From assembly GCA_003131315.1 (NCBI GenBank), contig PKUV01000158.1, positions 24,468 to 88,467 on the forward strand: a DNA stretch of 64,000 nt. Reading direction: 5' to 3'. The notes below the pieces were generated by a model, which saw only the letters and a list, made by a program, of their open reading frames with translations, was not told where the DNA came from and searched no databases. The first letter of the stretch is position 1; each line of letters begins with the position of its first letter. Shown piece by piece: positions 44,068-54,194 of the stretch. The translations under genes and the position numbers were made by a program. Source of the DNA: Acidobacteriaceae bacterium (lineage in GTDB: Bacteria; Acidobacteriota; Terriglobia; Terriglobales; Acidobacteriaceae).

Positions 44068-46992
44068 TTAGTTCACCGTAAAGTTGGTCTTGCTGGTGAT
44101 TGTCACTCCGTTGGTTGTGATTCCGATCTTGCCGGTCTTCGCTCCCGTAGGCACGGTCGCCGTCACCTGCGTGTCGGAGTTCACCGTGAAGGTGGAAGCC
44201 GCCACGCCTCCAAACGTCACCTTGGTCGTCCCCGTCAGGGCGGTTCCCGTAATCGTCACCGAGGTTCCCACCGGGCCACTCGGCGGAGTGAATCCGGTGA
44301 TGGTGGCCTCGCCGATGCCTGTCAGCGAGACCGTTTGAGTGCCAGCGCCATCGGTAATGGACAAAGTCGCCGTCCGGGTACCGGTGGCTGTAGGTTTGAA
44401 GGTAACGGACACCGTGCAGTAGGCGCCGGGCAGCAAACTGGTCCCGCATCCGGACTTAAGACTGAAGTCTCCGGGGTCCGTTCCTGCGAGCACCACTTTG
44501 CTGATCCCGAGCGATGTCTTCTCATCATTGGTGACCAGCACAGTTTGAGCGGGGCTGCTGGTGCCCACCGCCTTCGCAGCATAGGTGATCTTCAGCGGCG
44601 AGATACTCACCGGCTGCGTGTTGTTCTGGAAGATGGTTACCCAGTTCTCGGTCGTCCATCCCGCATTGCCGACTACGGCAATGTCGGTCATGCCGTCGCC
44701 GTTGAAGTCTCCCAAGGCAATGCCAGCGGAGTAGTAGCCGCCGAGCCACGGTCCGTTCTCCATTTGGAAAGTACCGTCGCCGTTACCGACGAAAACCACC
44801 GCCGACCCGAGACTTTGTTCTCCGTTATATTCGGTAGAGCAACTGTTGTTTTGGAGGGCAATCGCCAGATCCAGCTTGCCGTCCTGATTGAGATCGCCGA
44901 CGCTGATCCAGTATGGATTGAATCCGTTGCTCACATAGCATTGAGCCCATGTGTAAGGAGTGCCCACCGTGAATGTGCCGTCGCCGTTGCCGGTGAAAAT
45001 CACCAGGCTTCCCCCTGATTCCCAACTGGTGATAGCCAGATCCAGCTTGCCGTCTTTGTTGAAGTCGCCGCCGGCCAGCGCATTCGGATTTACCGGGGAA
45101 GGCGTGACGATCGGGGACCCGAATGTGCCGTCTCCCTTGCCCAGCAACACACTGATTTGCTGCTGGGAGTACTCGGCGATGGCGACATCGAGTTTGCCAT
45201 CATTGTTGAAGTCGCCGATCACGATGTTTCCGCCGTTCGTTCCGCTGGCGCCGGCAGTAACGATCGCCGCACCGTAGACACCTTTGCCTTTATTGAGCAG
45301 CACGCTCAGGCTGCCGTCTGCGTTCGAGACTACGATGTCAAGCTTTCCGTTGCCGGTGAGGTCGGCCAACTGAATGCTGTAGGACTGCACCGTGACCCCG
45401 GTGGAATAAAATACAGGTGCCTTGAATTTTCCCGTGCCGAGGCCGGCCAGCACGGCAACCACGTTGTTCTCGCACCAGTTTGCTCCATTGTTGGTCAGGG
45501 TCGCCACCGCATCTACCTTGCCATCCCCGGTAACGTCCCCTAAGGCGATGTAGTTGACCCCGTTGCCGTTTGCTTGGCCGCAAGCTCCGACCGCGGTGGA
45601 AATGGGACTTCCGATCACGCCGTGGGAACTGCCGAGCAGCACCGTCAATCCAACGCCAGTACCGCCGCCTGCTTCCACGATGTCTGGGCTGCCGTCGTTG
45701 TTCATGTCTGCCGTTGCGATGCCGTTGATCGGCGCGTTCCAGGTGTAGCCGTAACCCTGACTGTCGTGGAAAGTGCCGTCTCCATTTCCGAGGGCCACCG
45801 TCACCCACTGGCCGAACGAGTTGGACACGGCGAAGTCCAGTTTCTTGTCGCCATTAAAGTCAGCTACAACCACATCTTGCGGGTACCCGTCCGTGCTGAA
45901 TGACGATCCTGCCGTGAAGCCGCCTTTCCCGTTGCCCAGCAGCACCCATACCGAGTGGGTGGAATAGGAAGTCACTACGAGGTCCATCTTCTTGTCGCCA
46001 TTCACATCGGCGATCACGACGGAATTTAGGACCGAGGCGTATCCACCTAGAAACGCCGCAGTCTTGAACGTCCCGTCGCCATTGTTGAGGAATACGTACG
46101 CGCCGTTTCCGGTTGCCAGCACCACGTCTCCGCTGTCCTTGGCGATAAGCTGGCCGATGGCTACACCGGTTGCTCCCCCATTTCCACCCGACTGGTAAAA
46201 CACAGGAGGTTGGAAGGTGCCGTTTCCGTTGCCGAGCAGCACATAAATACCGTCGAGGTCGTAGTTTGACGCGACCACCAGGTCGGGCTTTCCGTCGTGA
46301 TTGACGTCCGCCAGCGCGATGCCCCGCGGACCATTGACCGCGACCGCCACTGCACTCTGGAACGTCCCATCACCGTTTCCAAGGAAGACATCGACCGCAC
46401 CGCTGCCATTGGAAGGATCGATCGTGATCAGATCGAGGTGTCCGTTGCCTCGGAGATCGGCAGTTGCCAATCCGGTGGAAACGGGATTATAAGGGTTCCC
46501 CAGCGTCGGATACGAGCCTTTGAGGGTGAAGCCGCCCGCGCCGTTGCCAAGATAAACCGAGAGTGTGTCGACCGCAGCGTTGGTCGAGTAGGTAACGGCG
46601 AAGTCCAGATTACCGTCGTGATTGAAGTCACCGGTAACGATGCTGCCCACTGAGCCGTAAAAGCCACTGGTGCCGATGGACACTACCGACTGGAAGGTGC
46701 CATCACCATTGCCCAGCATGATGCCCCATCCGTTGGTGTCAGCGTTGCTGTCCAGTGTGATGAGGTCTGGCACTCCGTCATTGTTGAAGTCGCCGACGGC
46801 CATCTCCTGGACGGGAATCGGGCTATAATTGGCAATAATAGAACCTCCGTTAAATACGGCCCCGTTCACAAATGTTGCCGGAAGAGGAGTCTGCCCAAAG
46901 GCCGCGGACGGCCCCAAAGCGAAGCCCGCCATCATCGGCAGGGCGCAAACAATCTTGGTCAGAACGGGAGCAAAGCGGCATTGCGACGACAT
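44068..46992 (-). CDS. Secreted FG-GAP/VCBS repeat protein with C-terminal IPT/TIG domain
   Basis: Repeated DFNNDGxxDL/LGNGDGTF blocks; C-terminal TGFTPPSGPVGTSVTITGTALTGTTKVTFGGV. Confidence 0.9.
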   Translation of the reverse strand: MSSQCRFAPVLTKIVCALPMMAGFALGPSAAFGQTPLPATFVNGAVFNGGSIIANYSPIPVQEMAVGDFNNDGVPDLITLDSNADTNGWGIMLGNGDGTFQSVVSIGTSGFYGSVGSIVTGDFNHDGNLDFAVTYSTNAAVDTLSVYLGNGAGGFTLKGSYPTLGNPYNPVSTGLATADLRGNGHLDLITIDPSNGSGAVDVFLGNGDGTFQSAVAVAVNGPRGIALADVNHDGKPDLVVASNYDLDGIYVLLGNGNGTFQPPVFYQSGGNGGATGVAIGQLIAKDSGDVVLATGNGAYVFLNNGDGTFKTAAFLGGYASVLNSVVIADVNGDKKMDLVVTSYSTHSVWVLLGNGKGGFTAGSSFSTDGYPQDVVVADFNGDKKLDFAVSNSFGQWVTVALGNGDGTFHDSQGYGYTWNAPINGIATADMNNDGSPDIVEAGGGTGVGLTVLLGSSHGVIGSPISTAVGACGQANGNGVNYIALGDVTGDGKVDAVATLTNNGANWCENNVVAVLAGLGTGKFKAPVFYSTGVTVQSYSIQLADLTGNGKLDIVVSNADGSLSVLLNKGKGVYGAAIVTAGASGTNGGNIVIGDFNNDGKLDVAIAEYSQQQISVLLGKGDGTFGSPIVTPSPVNPNALAGGDFNKDGKLDLAITSWESGGSLVIFTGNGDGTFTVGTPYTWAQCYVSNGFNPYWISVGDLNQDGKLDLAIALQNNSCSTEYNGEQSLGSAVVFVGNGDGTFQMENGPWLGGYYSAGIALGDFNGDGMTDIAVVGNAGWTTENWVTIFQNNTQPVSISPLKITYAAKAVGTSSPAQTVLVTNDEKTSLGISKVVLAGTDPGDFSLKSGCGTSLLPGAYCTVSVTFKPTATGTRTATLSITDGAGTQTVSLTGIGEATITGFTPPSGPVGTSVTITGTALTGTTKVTFGGVAASTFTVNSDTQVTATVPTGAKTGKIGITTNGVTITSKTNFTVN

Positions 46993-47133
46993 CGAAATCC
47001 TCCAAAATTATTGATTCGAAACTGTTTACTTACGAGAGCAGCGAGTTTCTGCTAGGGCCTCGGCACCCCACTTGCTCAAAAAGGCCCAGGCTAGTCAAAA
47101 GGGGGATTTCGACCGCCTTATCCTCCGCGTATA

Positions 47134-48681
47134 ATGCGGGAACACGCCCTCCCCCGGCAACGGACAACAACGGACATTAGTGGGTATTACAGGATGGGCG
47201 ATACTCCCGCACGCCAGATAACCGACTACCGCCTTGATTCTTGGAAGGAGATCGCTGCCTTCTTCGGACGCGACGAGCGTACCGTTCGCCGCTGGGAGAA
47301 GGAGCGAGGCCTGCCCGCCCATCGTGTTCCAGGTGGGGAGCGTGGAGGTGTGTTTGCCTACACCGCTGAACTGAGGCAGTGGCTCAAAGGACGAGCTAAC
47401 GAATTGGAGGCCGCCGAATCCGAAACCATTCGGGCAGTTGCCGAGAGTGCAGTTGCCGAGAGTGAACAGATCGAGGGCGTGCCCGCATCCGAGCCTTCGA
47501 AAAGCGCGGCTGTCCTTGCCCAGGTTCTCGATCTACGACCTGCTCCCGCCCCACCCAAAACGTCGTTTGCCCGGATTGTGGTTTGGCTTGCGCCATTAGT
47601 GGTGGTCGCCGGTTTGATCGCCGTGCTTTCGTTCAGCCATCGCGAGACGCGCTACAAGAATGCACTGGCCGCACCGCACTCACCCAATGCCGAGGCGCAG
47701 GAGCTTTATCTTAAAGGCGAGTATCACTGGACCAAGCGCACACCCGAAGATCTCAATAAAGCGGTCGATTACTTTACGCAGTCGATCGTGAAAGATCCCA
47801 GATACGCCCAGGCCTACGTGGGGCTAGCCAACTGCTATAACCTGCTGCGCGAATTCAGCGTCATGCCTGCGGATGAGGCCTATCCCCGGGCGCTGGCAGC
47901 TGCCCAGAAGGCCGTCGAACTCGACGACACCTCCGCGGGAGCTCACAATTCCCTGGCGTTTGCCACCTTCTACTGGAACTGGGACCCGGTGACTGCCGAA
48001 CGCGAACACAAACGGGCGCTGGAACTGGATCGGAACTTCGTACAGGGGCACCACTGGTATGCGACATTCCTGCTGACTTCCGGACGCTTTCCCGAAGCTC
48101 TGGACCAAATCGAGCAGGCTCGCAAGCTCGATCCCTCATCCACTACGATCCAGGCTGACAAGGGTTGGATTCTCTTCAATGCCGGTCGAAAGAGCGAAGC
48201 TTTCGCGCTTCTCAAGCAACTGGAATCAACCGATCCTGCTCTGGCGACGACGCACGGTTACCTGGCTGCGATCTACCTCGACCGCAAGGACTATGAGAAC
48301 TTCTTGGCCGAATCAAAACAGTCGGCGCAACTGCGCCACGATGAAGCAGCTTTGGCCGTGGCCAACGCCGCCGAGCGAGGTTTCGCCGCCGGCGGGTTAG
48401 ACGGCATGCGGGAAAACATGCTTCCCGTGCAAAAAGAGAGCTTCGACCGCAGTTTGGGATCTGCCTATGATGTGGCTGCCACCTGCGCCTCGCTGGGCAA
48501 GAAGGAAGAAGCGCTGCGCTACTTGCAGGCGGCCTACGAGAAGCGGGAGACAGGCTTGCTGTATCTGAGCCGAGACCCTGCTTTCAACATCCTGCACGAC
48601 GATTTGGTGTACAAGGAAATCACCGAGCGGGTCGGGGAAAAATTGGGGAGAACTATTGAGTCATTGAATTCAATGATTTAA
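47134..48681 (+). CDS. HTH-TM-TPR regulator-like protein
   Basis: LDSWKEIAAFFGRDERTVRRWEKERGLPAHRVPGGERGGVFAY (HTH), TM IVVWLAPLVVVAGLIAVLSF, TPRs. Confidence 0.8.
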   Translation: MREHALPRQRTTTDISGYYRMGDTPARQITDYRLDSWKEIAAFFGRDERTVRRWEKERGLPAHRVPGGERGGVFAYTAELRQWLKGRANELEAAESETIRAVAESAVAESEQIEGVPASEPSKSAAVLAQVLDLRPAPAPPKTSFARIVVWLAPLVVVAGLIAVLSFSHRETRYKNALAAPHSPNAEAQELYLKGEYHWTKRTPEDLNKAVDYFTQSIVKDPRYAQAYVGLANCYNLLREFSVMPADEAYPRALAAAQKAVELDDTSAGAHNSLAFATFYWNWDPVTAEREHKRALELDRNFVQGHHWYATFLLTSGRFPEALDQIEQARKLDPSSTTIQADKGWILFNAGRKSEAFALLKQLESTDPALATTHGYLAAIYLDRKDYENFLAESKQSAQLRHDEAALAVANAAERGFAAGGLDGMRENMLPVQKESFDRSLGSAYDVAATCASLGKKEEALRYLQAAYEKRETGLLYLSRDPAFNILHDDLVYKEITERVGEKLGRTIESLNSMI

Positions 48682-48699
48682 TGCCTCAATGGCTCAATT
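48650..48699. repeat. 8-nt-unit palindromic array (ATTGA type) encoding the C-terminus of the TPR regulator
   Basis: ACTATTGA GTCATTGA ATTCAATG ATTTAATG CCTCAATG GCTCAATT; ORF ends ESLNSMI* within the array. Confidence 0.88.
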
Positions 48700-48731
48700 C
48701 TGTCTTTATCCGTTATGCTTGATGCAGACCT

Positions 48732-49178
48732 ATGACCCTGCTCGACGCCCAGCCCTACGACCCCGCGAAGTCGCGGCGGCGGAAGATCAAAATCACGGTC
48801 ACCCTCGTGGTCGTGGTCGTTCTGGCCGCGCTGGCCTGGATGTACCGCAACTGGCCTGAAGAGCACAGCGTGGACAAGTTCTTCACCGCGCTGCAGCATC
48901 AGGATTACGAAACCGCCTACGGCATTTACTTCAACGATTCCGGCTGGCGCCAGCATCAGCGGAAATATTCTCAGTACACCTACGCGGACTTCTATCGCGA
49001 CTGGGGACCGGGCGGCGAGTGGGGCCTCGTCAAGTCCCACAGGATCTACGGATCGGCCAACACAAAAGGTTTTGGCAGCGGAGGCGTCGTGGTCGAAGTC
49101 GTCGTCAACGAGCGCTCCGAGCACGCCCGCATGTTCGTGCAGAAGTCAGATAAGACGCTGACGGTGTTTCCGTACTAA
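48732..49178 (+). CDS. Hypothetical membrane-anchored protein
   Basis: TM helix ITVTLVVVVVLAALAWMY followed by a soluble domain. Confidence 0.5.
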   Translation: MTLLDAQPYDPAKSRRRKIKITVTLVVVVVLAALAWMYRNWPEEHSVDKFFTALQHQDYETAYGIYFNDSGWRQHQRKYSQYTYADFYRDWGPGGEWGLVKSHRIYGSANTKGFGSGGVVVEVVVNERSEHARMFVQKSDKTLTVFPY

Positions 49179-50131
49179 GCCGCCGTCGCCGAAATCTGCG
49201 CCAGCGTTTTCTGCAGCGACGCCTCATCCCCCACCGTCACGCAGGTCTTCGAGCGGTCGATCTGCCGCATCAGTCCCCACAGAACTTTTCCCGGGCCGAC
49301 TTCAATAAACAGGCTGGCTCCCTTATTGATCAGTAGACGCACCGACGGCTCCCACCTCACCGCGCCGGTCACCTGGCGAATCAGGGCTTCGCGCGAAGCC
49401 TCCGCGGAAGCGACAACCGCCGCATCAACATTGCAGACCACCGGGCACAACGGATTCTGAAAACTCAGCGCGCCCAGGTCTCGCGCCAGACGATCCTGCG
49501 CCGGTTGCATCAGCGAACAATGGAAAGGTGCGCTGACCGGCAGGCTCACGGCCTTCTTCGCTCCGCGATTGGTAGCTAGCTTGATGGCGCGGTTCACGGC
49601 GCCGGCGTGTCCCGAGATCACGATTTGCTCGGGCGAATTGATATTGGCCGCCTGGCAAACTTCTCCCTGCGCTGCCTCGTTCAAAATTTCGCTGACCTTG
49701 TCGAGCGCAATTCCAATGACGGCCGCCATCGCACCCTGACCCACCGGCACCGCTTCCTGCATGTACTTGCCGCGATTACGAACCGTCCGCACCGCATCGG
49801 CAAAGGTCAGCGTACCCGCCGCCACGTGCGCCGAATACTCGCCCAGGCTGTGCCCGGCAACAAAGTGCGCCTTCAAACCTTTTTCCTGCAGCACGCGCCA
49901 CGCCGCAACCGACGCCGTCAGAATCGCCGGCTGCGTGATCTCGGTCAGCTTCAATTTTTCTTCCGGACCATCAAAGCAAAGCTGCGACAGCTTGTAGCCG
50001 AGCGCCTCGTCGGCTTCCTCAAAGGTTCGACGCGCCACCGGATAATTGTCGGCCAGCTCTTTGCCCATGCCAACGGCTTGCGAACCCTGGCCTGGAAAGA
50101 GAAAAGCAATGGGGAAAGTTGAACTTGTCAT
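49175..50131 (-). CDS. fabD: Malonyl-CoA:ACP transacylase
   Basis: AFLFPGQGSQAVGMGKEL, FVAGHSLGEYSAHVAAG. Confidence 0.94.
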   Translation of the reverse strand: MTSSTFPIAFLFPGQGSQAVGMGKELADNYPVARRTFEEADEALGYKLSQLCFDGPEEKLKLTEITQPAILTASVAAWRVLQEKGLKAHFVAGHSLGEYSAHVAAGTLTFADAVRTVRNRGKYMQEAVPVGQGAMAAVIGIALDKVSEILNEAAQGEVCQAANINSPEQIVISGHAGAVNRAIKLATNRGAKKAVSLPVSAPFHCSLMQPAQDRLARDLGALSFQNPLCPVVCNVDAAVVASAEASREALIRQVTGAVRWEPSVRLLINKGASLFIEVGPGKVLWGLMRQIDRSKTCVTVGDEASLQKTLAQISATAA

Positions 50132-50151
50132 TAAGTATGCTCAGAATATGC

Positions 50152-51168
50152 TTACGTAGGAACAGCCACGCTCAGTTGCGCCAGCTCACGCTCGATCGTT
50201 TCGTTTACTTTGCCCTCGGCGAATTCCGCCGCCACTCGCACCGCGTTCTTGATGGCATTCGTATTCGACGATCCGTGCGTAATGATGCACACGCCTTTTA
50301 TGCCCAGCAGCGGCGCGCCGCCATACTCGGTGTGATCCAGCCGTTTCTTGAAATCGGAAAACGCGTTGCGCGAAAGCAGCGCGCCCACCTGCCGCGTGAT
50401 CGTCGCCTTCAAGGTTTCTTTCAGCACGGTCCGCACCAGCCTCGCCAAGCCTTCAGAAATCTTCAACGCAACATTGCCGACAAATCCGTCGGCCACGATC
50501 ACATCCACATGGCCGTTATATAAATCGCGGCCTTCTACATTGCCAATAAAATTGATCGGAAGCCGTTTGAGCAGTTGAAACGCCTCGCGCGTCAGTTCGT
50601 TGCCTTTGCCTTCTTCTTCTCCGATCGAAAGTAGCCCCACCCGCGGATGCTTCATGCCGAAAATCGAACGGCAGTAAATATCCCCCATCACCGCGAACTG
50701 TTCCAGATTATTGGGCGTGCAATCCACGTTCGCGCCGACGTCGAGCAGAACGGCCGCCGTGTTATTGACCGTAGGGAACGCCGCCGCCAGCGCGGGACGA
50801 TCCACGCCCGGCAGCGCGCCCAGCACCACTTTGGCCGTGGCCATGGCAGCGCCCGTGTTGCCCGCCGTCACAAAGCCCGAGGCGCGCCCCTCGCGCACCA
50901 GTCGCAGTCCGACGCGGATCGACGAATCGCGCTTGGCGCGGATCGCCTCCACTTTGTCGTCCATGGTGATGACTTCGCTGGCGTGAACCACGTCAACCGG
51001 CAGCCGCCGCGCACCGGGATAGCGCGCCAGTTCGGCCCGCAACTGCGGTTCCGGTCCAACCAGAAGCACGCGGACGCCGTGATGGCGCGCCGCTTGCAAA
51101 GCGCCTTCAATCTCCGGCTTCGGCGCCTTGTCGGACCCCATCGCATCCAGAGCGATTACGCTAGGCAT
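50152..51168 (-). CDS. plsX: Phosphate acyltransferase PlsX
   Basis: [19 protein letters not shown]...[14 protein letters not shown]...[19 protein letters not shown]. Confidence 0.94.
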   Translation of the reverse strand: MPSVIALDAMGSDKAPKPEIEGALQAARHHGVRVLLVGPEPQLRAELARYPGARRLPVDVVHASEVITMDDKVEAIRAKRDSSIRVGLRLVREGRASGFVTAGNTGAAMATAKVVLGALPGVDRPALAAAFPTVNNTAAVLLDVGANVDCTPNNLEQFAVMGDIYCRSIFGMKHPRVGLLSIGEEEGKGNELTREAFQLLKRLPINFIGNVEGRDLYNGHVDVIVADGFVGNVALKISEGLARLVRTVLKETLKATITRQVGALLSRNAFSDFKKRLDHTEYGGAPLLGIKGVCIITHGSSNTNAIKNAVRVAAEFAEGKVNETIERELAQLSVAVPT

Positions 51169-51177
51169 GGAAGGAAA

Positions 51178-51363
51178 CTACGACTTCTCTTCGACCTCTA
51201 TGACTTCGCGGCCCTTGTAGGTTCCGCACTTCGGGCACGCGCGGTGTGGCATCTTCTGCTCATGGCAGTTCGGACACTCCGACAGCGAGTGCTTCGAGAG
51301 CGAGTCATGCGCGCGCCGGGTGGCGGTGCGCTTCTGGGAATGTCTGCGTTTCGGATTCGGCAT
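51178..51363 (-). CDS. rpmF: 50S ribosomal protein L32
   Basis: MPNPKRRHSQKRTATRRAHDSL...CPNCHEQKMPHRACPKCGTYKGREV. Confidence 0.95.
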   Translation of the reverse strand: MPNPKRRHSQKRTATRRAHDSLSKHSLSECPNCHEQKMPHRACPKCGTYKGREVIEVEEKS

Positions 51364-51376
51364 GATGATTCCTTTT

Positions 51377-51453
51377 CAGTTGCCAGTTGCCAGTTCTCAG
51401 TTCTCAGTCAACCACGCTCTACTGATAACTGAGAACTAGGAACCGAGAACTCG
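51377..51453. repeat. 7-nt-unit palindromic array (AACTGRG type)
   Basis: CAGTTGC CAGTTGC CAGTTCT CAGTTCT CAGT / ACTGATAACTGAGAACTAGGAACCGAGAACTCG; lies directly 3' of the DUF177 gene stop. Confidence 0.85.
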
Positions 51454-51456
51454 TCT

Positions 51457-52029
51457 TTACTGCTCCAGCTTATCGCGTATTTCTTTCAGCGCCGACCACC
51501 GCGGGTCCTCGACCTCGTCCACGCACGAGCACTGAATTTCATTCAAGTTCTTGCCGCAATGCGGACACAAGCCTTTGCAGTCTTCGCGGCAAACCGTCTT
51601 CAACGGGAGCGCCAGCAGCACCTGCTCGCGCAGCGTATCTTCCAGCAACAACCCTTCGCCCTGGTAGTACCCGATCTCGGCCTCGGCGTCGGTGACCGAA
51701 AGCTCTTCGTGTCCGGCGTCGGTTCCGAGCGGCCGGTACAGAAGATCGAAGCTGCGCTCCACCTGGTGCACGACCGGATCGAGACAGCGCGCGCAAGCCA
51801 CTTCCAGGCTCGTCTCCAGCTTGCCCTTCAGCCGGATGTCCTGCACCACCTTGTGCTTGCCGTGATGCTCCTCGACTAGATCCGCCCGGCCCTCGCTGCG
51901 CAGCGGCGACCGCTGCCGGACCTCCGTACCCAGATCAATCACACCCGGGCTGAACTCCTCCCGGAAATCGACCGGGTGAATCTCCAGATCCTCAATTTCG
52001 ATGAGCATTGGAACCTCCGCCGCCCCCAC
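51457..52029 (-). CDS. DUF177 (YceD-like) protein
   Basis: LEVACARCLDPVVHQVERSFDLLYRP...CREDCKGLCPHCGKNLNE; upstream of rpmF. Confidence 0.9.
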   Translation of the reverse strand: MGAAEVPMLIEIEDLEIHPVDFREEFSPGVIDLGTEVRQRSPLRSEGRADLVEEHHGKHKVVQDIRLKGKLETSLEVACARCLDPVVHQVERSFDLLYRPLGTDAGHEELSVTDAEAEIGYYQGEGLLLEDTLREQVLLALPLKTVCREDCKGLCPHCGKNLNEIQCSCVDEVEDPRWSALKEIRDKLEQ

Positions 52030-52138
52030 TCAAATTACCGCAAAGGCCCGCGGAAGTGCGCACAGAGACGAAAGTCTCTCAGGGAGCAATAACTAAGAAT
52101 AAAGGGCCAAAAACTAGGTGTCAAGGAAGTGTACTCGC

Positions 52139-52282
52139 TTCGCCTATGTGACGAACACTAACGGCGACAATATTTCCACCTACAGCATCCACCAGACGAC
52201 GGGTGCGCTGACGCCGCAGGGGCCGAACGTGCCCGCGGGAGAGGGACCTTATCACATCGTGATTTTTGGCTCTCTCCTGTGA
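52139..52282 (+). pseudogene. YVTN/beta-propeller (lactonase-like) C-terminal fragment
   Basis: Translation FAYVTNTNGDNISTYSIHQTTGALTPQGPNVPAGEGPYHIVIFGSLL* with no upstream propeller. Confidence 0.75.
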
Positions 52283-52529
52283 TGGCCGGGCTTCGTGAAT
52301 GCGGGGTTGTATGGGTCATCGGTCAAACCAGGTTGGGTGAACCCTCGCTTGCGTTCAGCTTTCGTGAATTGCCTCGCCGAAATCTTCGTTCGAGCGCGGG
52401 TCGAGCAACCGCAGCTGCAGCCCTCTGTCACAAACGGAGCGTGATGGGTATCACCTCAGGGCGACTGCTTCTCGCGGCAACATGATCGCATAGAAAAACT
52501 CAGGTCGTGAAATCATGTGAGGTTTGTCC

Positions 52530-53522
52530 GTGGCGATCCTGGTGTTGGGCGGAGCAGGCTACATCGGCAGTCATGCGGCGCGCGCGCTGCGGCGTTCCGG
52601 TTATGAGGTCGTGCTTTATGACAATCTCTCAACCGGGTTTCGTCGCCTGGCGCAAGGCTTCGAACTTGTGGAGGGCGACATCGCCGACGAAGCCAAGCTC
52701 CGGCCCGTGCTCGCGCGCGTGGACGCCGTGATGCACTTTGCCGCCCACGCCTACGTTGGAGAGTCGGTCGAGAACCCGCGCAAGTATTTCCGAAACAACG
52801 TTTTAGGCGCGCTCAGCCTGCTGAACTCCGCGCTGGACGCCGGTATCCGCCGCTTCGTGTTTTCGTCCACTTGTGCCGTGTACGGCATCCCCGAGCAAAT
52901 TCCGATCACCGAGCAGACGCCGCGCGAGCCGGTCAACCCCTATGGAGCTTCGAAGCTTTTTTTCGAAAACGCGCTCGAGGCTTACGGCCGTTCTTACGGA
53001 CTACGCTCGGTGAGTCTGCGCTATTTCAACGCTGCGGGAGCCGCCGAAAGCGGCGAGATTGGCGAGCTCCACGACCCGGAAACTCACCTGATTCCACTGG
53101 CGCTTGCCGCCTCCACCGAAAACGGACCCGAGTTGCAAGTCTACGGGTCCGACTACCCGACTCCGGACGGCACCTGCCTTCGCGACTACATTCACGTGAA
53201 CGATCTCGCCGATGCGCACGTCCGAGGGTTGCAATACCTCGAAAGGGGCGGCGGCGAAAAAGGCGACGATTCGCTGGCCGTCAATCTGGGAACAGGCCGG
53301 GGACATTCCGTTCTCGAAGTCATCCATGCAGCGGAAAACGCCACTGGACGGCCGGTTCGGCGAAAGATCGGACTGCGGCGGCCGGGCGATCCTCCGGTTC
53401 TGGTGGCCGATTCGGCAAAGGCTCAAAGAGTTCTGGGATGGACCGCCAAGCGCAATCTCGCCGACATCGTGTCAAGCGCGTGGACGTGGATGCAAGAAAA
53501 TCGTGTAAGGCACGCGGCTTAG
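52530..53522 (+). CDS. galE: UDP-glucose 4-epimerase
   Basis: [42 protein letters not shown]. Confidence 0.92.
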   Translation: MAILVLGGAGYIGSHAARALRRSGYEVVLYDNLSTGFRRLAQGFELVEGDIADEAKLRPVLARVDAVMHFAAHAYVGESVENPRKYFRNNVLGALSLLNSALDAGIRRFVFSSTCAVYGIPEQIPITEQTPREPVNPYGASKLFFENALEAYGRSYGLRSVSLRYFNAAGAAESGEIGELHDPETHLIPLALAASTENGPELQVYGSDYPTPDGTCLRDYIHVNDLADAHVRGLQYLERGGGEKGDDSLAVNLGTGRGHSVLEVIHAAENATGRPVRRKIGLRRPGDPPVLVADSAKAQRVLGWTAKRNLADIVSSAWTWMQENRVRHAA

Positions 53523-53800
53523 GCGAATTCCAGGCGCTTTAGCTTGATCCGGTCGGCGCGGACGTGTGCAAGATCGTAGTGCGCCTGTTGCACCAGCCAG
53601 CTCGCGGCGCTGCCTCCGAAGACCATGGACAGCCTCACGGCCATTTCAGTGGAAATGCCGCGCTTCTCGTTCACCAGTTCCGACAGGGTAGTGCGCGTGA
53701 CTCCAAGCGCGGCTGCGGCGTCCGTTATGGTCAGGCCCAAAGGCTCAATACACTGGCGCAGCACAAAGCCGCCGGGGTGCGGTGGATTCTTCATCGGCAT
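53519..53800 (-). CDS. higA: HigA-like antitoxin (XRE HTH)
   Basis: [51 protein letters not shown]. Confidence 0.92.
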   Translation of the reverse strand: MPMKNPPHPGGFVLRQCIEPLGLTITDAAAALGVTRTTLSELVNEKRGISTEMAVRLSMVFGGSAASWLVQQAHYDLAHVRADRIKLKRLEFA

Positions 53801-53815
53801 GGGTTCAGTCTCCTT

Positions 53816-54094
53816 TCAGTGGTAATCGGCGTAATCAACATCCAGCGCGTCGCCATCGGCAAAACGGAAGATCACCCGCCAGTTGGCGCGAACCGTCACC
53901 GCCCAAGAGCCCTTTAACTCGCCCCTGAGCGGATGCAGCCGAAACCCCGGCAAGTCCATATCCGCGACCGTACCGGCGGCACCGAGCCGAGCGAGAATGT
54001 CACGCAGCTTTACCGCGTGTTCCCTAATCACGCCGCGCCGGTCGTCGTCCTCGTAAAGGCGCTTCAATTCCTTGTGGCGTATCGACCGGATCAT
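53816..54094 (-). CDS. higB: HigB-like RelE-fold toxin
   Basis: MIRSIRHKELKRLYEDDDRRGV...FRLHPLRGELKGSWAVTVRANWRVIFRF...VDYADYH. Confidence 0.93.
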   Translation of the reverse strand: MIRSIRHKELKRLYEDDDRRGVIREHAVKLRDILARLGAAGTVADMDLPGFRLHPLRGELKGSWAVTVRANWRVIFRFADGDALDVDYADYH

Positions 54095-54194
54095 CCTGTA
54101 CCGTAACGCGTCACGTAACGGATGTCAAGAGAACCCTCGCGCCGGACATTCCTCCAGTTGTAAATCCCGACTTGTTTCACGTACTCTGCCGCGC

